Source of the DNA: Thiomargarita sp.
Lineage (GTDB): Bacteria > Pseudomonadota > Gammaproteobacteria > Beggiatoales > Beggiatoaceae
Direction of reading: 5' to 3'
DNA: 64,000 bases
Assembly: GCA_020721005.1 (NCBI GenBank)
Contig: DYNP01000007.1
Location: 1-64,000 of the forward strand
The notes beneath the pieces are model-generated. The model ran no database searches, was not told the origin of the DNA, and was given only the letters and a program-made list of their open reading frames with translations. Below are positions 24,902 to 31,773 of this stretch, piece after piece (position 1 is the stretch's first letter; every line of letters starts with the position of its first letter). A program made the position numbers and the translations under genes.

Positions 24902-25952
24902 GGTGAAATTTCTCCTGTAATTGGGTGAGTAAACGACTAACCGGCGCGGCTAATCCTCCTGTTTGAAGTTGAGAGTGATACCAAATACCATTGCTCAGGA
25001 TATTGTGTTGGGAGTAATTGTTGGGCAATGGGATATGAATCGGGGTGATATCGAGTTGAAAGTGGGTCAATCCATGTAGAAATGAAGGCCAAGTGTAACA
25101 TGTGGGTGTCGAAATGTTAAGATGATGCTGGCACCACTTTGTGATTTCAAGGGCTGTTGCACATTCGGGAAAACTCCACAATCCGCCCCATATACCTTTG
25201 AGGGGACGTTTTTCTAAAAAGATTTGTCCGTCCTCGGTTTGACACATGAGTAAAAACAGTGTTTTTAAAGGACGTATTTTAACTGGTTTAGGGGTAGGAT
25301 AGTGAGTTGCTTGGCCCTGTTGATGAGCAGCACAATGGGAATGAACCGGACAGAGAGCACATTTTGGGTGTTGTCGTGTACACACGGTGGCACCCAGATC
25401 CATGATAGCTTGTGTATATTTATCCACTTGCAATAAAGGAGTGAGATCCGCAGCTAATTTCCAAAGTTTTTCTGTAATTGGAGTTTGCCCTGGCCAGCCT
25501 TCTATTGCATAATAACGACAGAGAATTCGTTTCACATTCCCATCTAAGATTGGGTAAGGTTGTTGATAGGCCAGGGCTAAAATGGCGCCAGCGGTGGAAC
25601 GGGCAATGCCGGGCAATTGTATGAGTTGTGCATAATCGGTTGGTATTTGACCTTGATGTTGACTACAAATTTGTTGAGCAGTTTGATGAAGATGTCGAGC
25701 TCTGGCATAATATCCTAGACCAGACCAGTAATGCAATACATTTTCCAGTGAAGAATTTGCCAAGGAGAATATATCTGGGAATTGTTCCAGGAAACGTTGA
25801 TAATAAGGAATGACTGTATTGACTTGAGTTTGTTGCAACATGATTTCAGAAATCCAAATTCGGTAAGGCGTGGGCATTTGTTGCCAAGGCAAATTGTGAC
25901 GACCTTGTTGGGCAAACCAAGACAGCAGTGCTTGACTGAATTGAGAAGTCAT
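24891..25952 (-). CDS. mutY: A/G-specific adenine glycosylase MutY
   Basis: A 353-residue base-excision repair enzyme that removes adenine paired with 8-oxoguanine. The catalytic Glu is in [10 protein letters not shown], the HhH-GPD motif in [16 protein letters not shown], and the catalytic Asp in [12 protein letters not shown]. The [4Fe-4S] ligands follow C-x6-C-x2-C-x5-C ([17 protein letters not shown]). The C-terminal NUDIX-like domain carries GLWSFPE. The ATG at 25952 (MTSQFSQ) matches family starts; a TTG 18 bases upstream is possible. Neither has a clear ribosome site. It is followed by overlapping yggX. Confidence 0.96.
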   Translation of the reverse strand: MTSQFSQALLSWFAQQGRHNLPWQQMPTPYRIWISEIMLQQTQVNTVIPYYQRFLEQFPDIFSLANSSLENVLHYWSGLGYYARARHLHQTAQQICSQHQGQIPTDYAQLIQLPGIARSTAGAILALAYQQPYPILDGNVKRILCRYYAIEGWPGQTPITEKLWKLAADLTPLLQVDKYTQAIMDLGATVCTRQHPKCALCPVHSHCAAHQQGQATHYPTPKPVKIRPLKTLFLLMCQTEDGQIFLEKRPLKGIWGGLWSFPECATALEITKWCQHHLNISTPTCYTWPSFLHGLTHFQLDITPIHIPLPNNYSQHNILSNGIWYHSQLQTGGLAAPVSRLLTQLQEKFHHDT

Positions 25953-26047
25953 AGAGGGTTGTTTAAGCAAGATTTTTTGGAGTGATGTTTTTGTTTGAAT
26001 CAGAATTCACAGGATTTTCATTCCCACATTCTATTGCGGGAATGAAG

Positions 26048-26095
26048 GGGGTGGAAGGATATTTTTTACCAGGTTAAGGTTTTTGTATTTTCCTT
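26048..26095. repeat. 48-bp direct repeat, orphan copy
   Basis: Identical over 48 bases to 26372-26419. The other copy contains the last nine codons and stop of the dsrE-like gene; this one lies on the far side of the inverted-repeat element and belongs to no gene. Confidence 0.9.
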
Positions 26096-26097
26096 TT

Positions 26098-26360
26098 CTC
26101 GTTCCCAAGTTACACTTGGGAATGCAGTCTTGACCGCGCCACGGTCAATTATTCATCAGTCTATCCTTCTGTGTAGCCAGGAATCAGCCCCTGTTATCGT
26201 GTAGTAAACAAGGGCAGCCAGTCAATGACAGTGTAGGTCGAAAAATAGGGGGCTTGATTTTTATAGAGTTGGTAACGACTGTGTCCCCTTTTTCCTGTTT
26301 TTATTCGTACAGACCGCGGCGCGGTCAAGACTGCATTCCCAAGTGTAACTTGGGAACGAG
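26098..26360. repeat. REPIN-like element with 49-bp terminal inverted repeats
   Basis: The left arm 26098-26146 (CTCGTTCCCAAGTTACACTT, then GGGAATGCAG...) and right arm 26312-26360 are inverted copies with one mismatch in 49 bases. Each arm has internal small palindromes (CCCAAGTnACACTTGGG and GACCGCGnCnCGGTC). The 165-base centre has no coding potential. Shorter members of the same CTCGTTCCCA family occur at 34560-34584, 42912-43057 and 50600-50650. Confidence 0.85.
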
Positions 26361-26389
26361 AAACGAGAAAAGGGGTGGAAGGATATTTT

Positions 26390-26812
26390 TTACCAGGTTA
26401 AGGTTTTTGTATTTTCCTTAAACAAGGCTGTCCCAGTCAGTTCAGGATTGCCCACTTTTAAACCCGACAGCAGATTTTCCTCTTTGATTTCATAGTGTTT
26501 CATGCACATTGGGCACATGATCACAGTGGCACCTTGAGCCACCAATTCTGTCAAAAGTTTTTGGTGTTCAGCAAACCGTGCAGTTTGGCTCACATCTCCC
26601 ACAAATACCCCTTTGTCATTTAAAAAGATGGTCAAGGGATGCCCGCGTTTCAATTGGTTTTTGCCAAAGGTAATCGCCATGTTGGCCCGATGGGGATCAT
26701 CAGTGGTCATGTTGATAAATAAGGGGTCAGAGTCACCGGCCAAACTGGGCGCTGTGATCACGCCCATCATTAGGGTTAAAGTCAATAACCAGTAGTAAGA
26801 AAGGGATTTCAT
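26390..26812 (-). CDS. Secreted DsrE-family protein with CxxC
   Basis: A 140-residue protein with a Sec signal peptide (about 1-25, ending LAG) and a DsrE/DsrF-like fold: FINMTTDDPHRANMAITFG, LTIFLNDKGV, ATVIMCPMCMKHY. Cys100 and Cys103 form a CPMC pair in the position where DsrE-type proteins carry their sulfur-binding Cys. The family handles protein-bound sulfur; export suggests a periplasmic thiol or sulfur-carrier role, by inference. AAGGAA precedes the ATG. The last nine codons are part of the 48-bp direct repeat. No dsr or sox genes are in the window. Confidence 0.85.
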   Translation of the reverse strand: MKSLSYYWLLTLTLMMGVITAPSLAGDSDPLFINMTTDDPHRANMAITFGKNQLKRGHPLTIFLNDKGVFVGDVSQTARFAEHQKLLTELVAQGATVIMCPMCMKHYEIKEENLLSGLKVGNPELTGTALFKENTKTLTW

Positions 26813-26929
26813 CTTGTTCCTTGTAAAGTTGGGTGAAATAAAGTAGCGATTGGAATTTTAAAACTTTGTGGTTAAAAAAGCAACTCTTCTGTTTTCAGGA
26901 TGTGTGTTCTAAATTTGGGAAAATGGGGT

Positions 26930-28081
26930 TTAAGTGGCTTGAGGAAATTCAATGAAAAAAGTAGAGCCTTTTCTCAATTGACTGTTGCACCACACTTTGC
27001 CATTCATGCTTTCAACTAACTTTTTTACGATAAAGAGCCCCAAACCTGTGGAATGTTCTTTACCGGTGGGTTTTGGGGTCAGACGAGTAAATTTTTGGAA
27101 TAAGCATTGTTGATCCAAATCACTGAGTCCGGGTCCCTCATCCTTAATTGCGCAGCAGACCCAGTGATTTTCTCGAGACAGTTTGAGTTGTATTAAACTA
27201 TGATGGGGAGAATATTTGATGGCATTGGAAATCAGATTGTCTAATATCTGATGTAATTTATGTCTATCAGCCAATACAGGATAAATAAGATCTTGATGTT
27301 GCAGTTGTAAATGGATGTGTTTGGCTTTGGCCCATCGGGTGTGACAGGTGATCAACATTTGGATGATGGGTAAAATGTCGACTGGGCTCAATTTGATCTT
27401 GGATTGTCCAGATTCAATTTGATGCACATCCAATAAGTTTCGGATGAGTTCAAACATCTGATGGGAACTTGCTAAAATATGATGCGTGACTTCCAACACT
27501 TCTTTTTTGTCCATCTGGTCATAGTCGCTGAGGATCATTTCAGCCCAGCCTTGAATAGCTGATAAGGGATTTTTCAAATCATGCGCAGCAATTCCCAAAA
27601 ATTCATCCTTTTCTTGGTTTAATTGTCGCAACACTTGATTGGTACATTCCAATTCTTCCGTATGTTTGGCTAACAATTTGGTTTGATGGTAACTTTGTAA
27701 GGCTTCTTGAATGGTTAATTTTAGATCATCGGTTTGCCAAGGTTTAGACAGGTAACGATAAAGATTGGCGTATTGAACCGCTTTACGAATGCTGTCCAAA
27801 TCTGCCTGACCTGTTAACATCACCTTTAAAGTGTCTGGGGATAAGAGATGAATACGTTTCAATACCTCATCACCTCGCATATTGGGCATGAGGGAATCTG
27901 AAATAACCAAGGCAATATCATGTCCCTCAGTCATTAATTCTTCGCAAATTTCCAATGCCTCCATCCCATTTTCAGCCAGCTCAATCAAGTAATTATCTTT
28001 GATAACATGTCTGATTTCCACTTCTAAGCTGTTGAGAATTGTGAGATCGTCATCAATACACATGATTACGGGTTTACTCAT
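26930..28081 (-). CDS. Hybrid receiver-histidine kinase
   Basis: A 383-residue soluble signalling protein. The N-terminal receiver domain (1-125) has Asp10-Asp12, phospho-acceptor Asp62 (SDSLMP) and Lys113 (LSKPW). A coiled linker (125-157) leads to HisKA with His167 (AAHDLKNPLSA), then HATPase_c (about 270-380) with N box DNLISNAIKYSP, G1 DEGPGLS and G2 GLGLFIVKKL. The receiver-first layout is typical of kinases whose activity is set by a separate upstream kinase. No membrane segment. The cognate partners are not in view. Confidence 0.93.
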   Translation of the reverse strand: MSKPVIMCIDDDLTILNSLEVEIRHVIKDNYLIELAENGMEALEICEELMTEGHDIALVISDSLMPNMRGDEVLKRIHLLSPDTLKVMLTGQADLDSIRKAVQYANLYRYLSKPWQTDDLKLTIQEALQSYHQTKLLAKHTEELECTNQVLRQLNQEKDEFLGIAAHDLKNPLSAIQGWAEMILSDYDQMDKKEVLEVTHHILASSHQMFELIRNLLDVHQIESGQSKIKLSPVDILPIIQMLITCHTRWAKAKHIHLQLQHQDLIYPVLADRHKLHQILDNLISNAIKYSPHHSLIQLKLSRENHWVCCAIKDEGPGLSDLDQQCLFQKFTRLTPKPTGKEHSTGLGLFIVKKLVESMNGKVWCNSQLRKGSTFFIEFPQAT

Positions 28082-28397
28082 AATGGTTATCCTATTGGGG
28101 GAGGATACTACAGTAAGTGATTATTTTTATTGAATTACATCGCAAAACAGGAAGATTGATAGGATATAAAATCGTAGGGTATAACTCAAGCGTAAAAATC
28201 AAAGTTATATTTTGGGAAATAGCGTAGTAGCCACTTGGAATGTGAAAATTTCAGTTGGAGGGAAAGACAGGAGGGAGTATACTGACTCGATCCATAACGA
28301 GAAACACCAGATCAGTCACGTGTTCGAGTCAGTACGCTATAACTATTCAGGTGGGAATTTTAATACCTTGTTAATACTTGAATTGACAGTGATCTGC
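28082..28397. other. Intergenic region with an 11-bp inverted repeat
   Basis: The region between the kinase gene and the OmpA-domain gene holds TACTGACTCGA (28280-28290) and its inverse TCGAGTCAGTA (28324-28334), separated by 33 bases. No gene is supported; a 65-residue open frame at 28212 is not convincing. Confidence 0.5.
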
Positions 28398-28922
28398 CTA
28401 TTTTCTTAAAGCTTCTTCAATTTCTTCACATTCACCTTCATACGGTTTGGTATCGCCACGTTTGATCTCAGAGTAAGGAGGAGGATAGTTGGCGGGGAAG
28501 AAGGCTAAATCAACCCGACGATTGCGTGGTCGATCCTGTTCACAAGCATCGATTGAGACTGGACGTTGCTCAGCCAAATTTTGGGTGTGTAAACGTGCCA
28601 ATTCCACCCCCTGCCTGACCAAATAGTCCCGAATAATGTAAAGACGTTTGAGGCTAAGTCGACGATTGTATTCTAAATTTCCAGTGTTATCAGTGCGCCC
28701 GGTCAATAAAACACTGACATTGGAATTACGACGCAGACTGTCAGCAAGCCGAGTCAGTAATGGGATATATTGCTCCGACAGTTGAGCTTTATCAAAATCA
28801 AATAAAACTTCCCCCTGCCATCCCCAATAAATTCCATCTGGGGGAGGAGGATATTGATCAGCCGGTGCTGCCCAGCCAGAATTTGCAAGAATTAAATATA
28901 GGAAAACCAGCACATATCTCAT
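28398..28922 (-). CDS. OmpA-family C-terminal domain protein
   Basis: A 174-residue exported protein. The signal peptide spans about 1-18 (ending GWA). The OmpA/MotB peptidoglycan-binding domain (about 35-140) has VLFDFDKAQLSEQY, LLTGRTDNTGNLEYNRRLSL and RPRNRRVDLAF, with the Asp/Arg pair that binds diaminopimelate. A short acidic tail contains a Cys pair. There is no beta-barrel and no lipobox, so it is probably a soluble or loosely bound periplasmic protein. AGGAAGG precedes the ATG. About 90 bases separate it from the bactofilin. Confidence 0.9.
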   Translation of the reverse strand: MRYVLVFLYLILANSGWAAPADQYPPPPDGIYWGWQGEVLFDFDKAQLSEQYIPLLTRLADSLRRNSNVSVLLTGRTDNTGNLEYNRRLSLKRLYIIRDYLVRQGVELARLHTQNLAEQRPVSIDACEQDRPRNRRVDLAFFPANYPPPYSEIKRGDTKPYEGECEEIEEALRK

Positions 28923-29014
28923 AATTCAACCTTCCTGTTGTTTTGAATGTTAAAGGGATAAAACCAGGGAATTTAACCACAATGGAGTTTGAGCACAACA
29001 ATTTATTAAACGTT

Positions 29015-29422
29015 TCATCCCCCAGTTTTTTCATGCTCTATGGGTAAAGCCGGCTGATTGGTCATGTCTGATGCATGAATCAAACTGCCATTGACTTCTG
29101 CCCCCATCGCCATTTCTATCAAGTTATAATAAACATTGCCAATAATGCGCGCATTCAAGGCTAATTCCACATGCTCCTCAGCATATACATTGCCAGTGAC
29201 CAGACCATTTAAAATAACATTGGGAACTCGAATCTCTCCCATAATGCTGCCTTGCTCACTTAAAGTTAACACAGATCCGGAATCTGCTGGAGCAGTGATA
29301 TTCCCCTCTATTTTGCCATCGACATGGAGACCTCCGCTAAAAGTGATATTCCCTTGAATTTTGGTTTGTTGACCGATGAGTGAATCGATGCGAGTAACTT
29401 TTCTTTTACGATTTCCCCACAT
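29015..29422 (-). CDS. Bactofilin
   Basis: A 135-residue bactofilin (DUF583): IDSLIGQQTKIQGNITFSGG, HVDGKIEGNI, then repeating beta-helix turns (GSIMGEIRVPNVILNGLVTG). It forms cytoskeletal filaments linked to cell shape or envelope synthesis. The start at 29422 (MWGNRKRK) has AGGAG 11 bases upstream; the open frame continues 12 codons further but overlaps the preceding gene. It starts 2 bases after the DUF6776 protein, and the argC-DUF6776-bactofilin order is seen in other gammaproteobacteria. Confidence 0.93.
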   Translation of the reverse strand: MWGNRKRKVTRIDSLIGQQTKIQGNITFSGGLHVDGKIEGNITAPADSGSVLTLSEQGSIMGEIRVPNVILNGLVTGNVYAEEHVELALNARIIGNVYYNLIEMAMGAEVNGSLIHASDMTNQPALPIEHEKTGG

Positions 29423-29424
29423 AA

Positions 29425-30201
29425 TTACGGTTGCTCCTGTTGTTGCACATTGGCCCATTGAAAAGTTTTTTCTAGAGTGGAAGCAGACGCTTTGGGTGAA
29501 AGACGCACCACTACTTGGGCAGGTGAAAAAGTTTTGGGTAAAGTGAATTGGCCAGTGAGTTTATCAAAGTAAAAAAATTTATAATTTTTAAATGCTTGAC
29601 CAGTCAATTGTGAAAAATTAACGCGTTGTTTGGGAGAAGTGCCCAACACTTCCAAAGTCAATTTTCCCTCATTCACGGTCGGCATTTTTGCAAAATGAGT
29701 CAGGGTAACTTGATAGTGATATTGATTTTGAGCTTCTCCTTTTTGGATGAGCAAATTTTCAATCGCCAACTGTCCAGTTACAGAATCTTCTGCGATCAGC
29801 AACCGTTTGTAGAAATTAATTTCCTCAATAATACCTTGTTGTTCAACCCGAGTTTGCTTTAAAGTGTCCAGCACTTTAGCATAAGTTTCTTGATCAGTTT
29901 GGGCTGTATTGATGATTTCGGCCATTTGCTGTTGCAATTGAGCATTTTGAGTTTGCAGTTGCTCAGAATATTCATTAGCAACCTGCAATTCCTCATTTTT
30001 CTGAGCCAACAGTTCCCGTAAAGTTTGATCCAATAGCTGAGTGCTACTGCGGCACCAATGCAAGGCCGCCACACTGAATACCAAGAGGAGAACCACAATT
30101 AACAGTGGACATATCCAAGGCCGGTGCGGAGTGATGTTTAAAACTGTTGGCGCTGGTTTTGGTTTGGTAGGAGGAGGAGGTTGGTAAAATATTTTGACCA
30201 T
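29425..30201 (-). CDS. DUF6776-like membrane protein with coiled coil
   Basis: A 258-residue inner-membrane protein. A short Pro-rich N terminus precedes one transmembrane helix (about 31-50, CPLLIVVLLLVFSVAALHWC). A coiled coil follows (about 55-125; LLAQKNEELQVANEYSEQLQ) and then a beta-rich periplasmic domain (about 130-258). The ATG at 30201 overlaps the argC stop (TAATG), so it is translationally coupled. Function unknown; its placement before bactofilin suggests it anchors or organises that filament. Confidence 0.82.
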   Translation of the reverse strand: MVKIFYQPPPPTKPKPAPTVLNITPHRPWICPLLIVVLLLVFSVAALHWCRSSTQLLDQTLRELLAQKNEELQVANEYSEQLQTQNAQLQQQMAEIINTAQTDQETYAKVLDTLKQTRVEQQGIIEEINFYKRLLIAEDSVTGQLAIENLLIQKGEAQNQYHYQVTLTHFAKMPTVNEGKLTLEVLGTSPKQRVNFSQLTGQAFKNYKFFYFDKLTGQFTLPKTFSPAQVVVRLSPKASASTLEKTFQWANVQQQEQP

Positions 30202-31232
30202 TAGGGTAATAAAGCTGGGTTTACCAGTCCCAAATTCTCTGGCAAACCGCACATGATATTCATATTCTGTATCGCCTGTCCAGCAGCACCTTTGACCAAG
30301 TTGTCAATCACCGACAAGACAACCACCGTGTTTTGGTGTTGAGGACGATGCACTGCAATTCTGCAAAAATTACTGCCCCGGACGCTGCGAGTTTCTGGAT
30401 GACTGTTGGCTGGCAAAACGTCTACAAAAGGCTCTTGCTGATAATATTCTGTAAATAAGCCTTGTAAATCAAATTCTGGTTGTGTACAAACCGCATATAA
30501 AGTGGCCTGAATGCCCCGAATCATAGGCACCAGGTGTGGCACAAAGGTCAATTGAACCGGTTGAGTTGAACACTGGTTGAGCAATTGTTGGATTTCTGGA
30601 AGGTGACGATGACCAGGCACGCTATAGGCTTTGAAATTATCACCAGCTTCTGCCAACAAAATAGGTACACTGGCTTTACGACCCGCGCCACTGACTCCGG
30701 ATTTGGCATCTGCAATTAGGTTATTAACTTCTATCACATTAGCCTTAAGCAGAGGTAAAAATCCCAATATCACTGCAGTAGGATAACAACCCGGATTAGC
30801 TACCAAACGTGCCTTAGCAATGGCGGAGCGATTCAGTTCCGGAAGACCATAGACAGCTTCTGCGAGAAGCTCCGGACATTGATGGGGGATATTGTACCAT
30901 TGTTGATAAATTTCTACTTGACGTATCCTAAAATCTGCAGCCAGATCGATCACTTTAACTCCGGCATTCAACAAATCTGGAGTGCTTTGCATCGCAGTGC
31001 CGTTGGGAGTGGCGAAGAAAACCAGATCGCAGGCAGTCAGATTGGCAAGATCCGGAGCGGTGAAGGGAAGGTCAATATACCCACGCAAATTGGGAAATAA
31101 ATCTGCAACCTTGATGCCCACTTCAGATCGAGAAGTGATGACTTCAACTTGGACTTGGGGATGTACGGATAGAAGACGTAATAGCTCTACTCCAGTATAA
31201 CCTGTTCCGCCTACAACACCCACTTTGAGCAT
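30201..31232 (-). CDS. argC: N-acetyl-gamma-glutamyl-phosphate reductase ArgC
   Basis: A 343-residue NADPH-dependent enzyme of arginine biosynthesis. The N-terminal nucleotide-binding motif is [18 protein letters not shown], the catalytic Cys is in [10 protein letters not shown], and the conserved His region is [10 protein letters not shown]. First gene of argC-DUF6776-bactofilin, overlapping the next gene by one base. AGGAG lies upstream of the ATG. Confidence 0.97.
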   Translation of the reverse strand: MLKVGVVGGTGYTGVELLRLLSVHPQVQVEVITSRSEVGIKVADLFPNLRGYIDLPFTAPDLANLTACDLVFFATPNGTAMQSTPDLLNAGVKVIDLAADFRIRQVEIYQQWYNIPHQCPELLAEAVYGLPELNRSAIAKARLVANPGCYPTAVILGFLPLLKANVIEVNNLIADAKSGVSGAGRKASVPILLAEAGDNFKAYSVPGHRHLPEIQQLLNQCSTQPVQLTFVPHLVPMIRGIQATLYAVCTQPEFDLQGLFTEYYQQEPFVDVLPANSHPETRSVRGSNFCRIAVHRPQHQNTVVVLSVIDNLVKGAAGQAIQNMNIMCGLPENLGLVNPALLP

Positions 31233-31468
31233 GAGGATCTCCTAAAAGAGTTTAAATTCAAAAGGTATTTTTTTAATTTTACTATAAAAATCTGGAGTTT
31301 GTGAAGTGCTCCTTAAATTACATTAAAAAGTCATCCATTCCAAGATCGGTTTACAAAATGAGAGTATTGAGGAATGAAGCAAACCACTTCCCATTTTTGC
31401 AAGTTGAGAATCTGATTTTTGCAAGTTGGGATCAAATTCCACATCAGGAAATCACTATTCTGAATGAA

Positions 31469-31510
31469 GGAGTGTTGATTTTCAATAGATCTGTTGAAAA
31501 TCAGCACTCC
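31469..31510. repeat. 42-bp near-perfect palindrome centred on AGATCT
   Basis: GGAGTGTTGATTTTCAATAG and its inverse meet at AGATCT with two mismatch pairs. Transcribed, it would form a long hairpin with almost no loop. Both strands therefore encode the same short open-frame peptide, which is an artefact. Confidence 0.8.
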
Positions 31511-31665
31511 GTTACTATTCAAACCATTAAATAGGAATTATAAACAATTAATAATAATTAGAGGTCATTAAAACACATTTTCTTTTAAAAAGAGTTTGCT
31601 ATGATTAAACCAGGTTTGGAGCGGATGATACTGTTTTACCTAAGATAGGCAAATGTGCTTATTTC

Positions 31666-31696
31666 TTGCATGGTACCTACAAATATCCAATATAAT
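31666..31696 (+). promoter_or_regulatory. Promoter of the secreted acidic protein
   Basis: Perfect -10 TATAAT at 31691-31696 with TTGCAT at 31666-31671 (19-base spacer, longer than ideal). The predicted leader is about 70 bases and contains the two TGTACATT boxes. Confidence 0.45.
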
Positions 31697-31773
31697 GTTT
31701 AAAAATGTACATTAAAGTATTCAGAGTGTACATTATTTGGGGTACTGAATTCTCAATTTTAAGGACGGTTTGT

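Larger units (their letters stand above)
25953..26389. other. Intergenic region holding repeats between mutY and the dsrE-like gene
   Basis: No gene is seen. From right to left it holds the 48-bp direct repeat overlapping the dsrE-like 3' end, the large inverted-repeat element (26098-26360), the orphan 48-bp copy (26048-26095), and a 9-bp TTCATTCCC/GGGAATGAA hairpin near 26018-26045. Confidence 0.7.
31233..31773. other. Intergenic region with palindrome and tandem repeats
   Basis: About 540 bases with no supported gene. It holds two tandem 22-base repeats at 31393-31436 (ATTTTTGCAAGTTG-type), a 42-bp near-perfect palindrome (31469-31510), a promoter (31666-31696) and two direct TGTACATT boxes near 31704-31736 in the leader of the next gene. 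Confidence 0.55.

Noticed and set aside
28212-28409. 65-residue open frame between the kinase and OmpA-domain genes
   Set aside because: No ribosome site, contains the 11-bp inverted repeat, and overlaps the OmpA-domain gene end.
31301-31534. 77-residue open frame and its mirror on the minus strand
   Set aside because: Both encode the same peptide stretch because of the 42-bp palindrome; no start signals.
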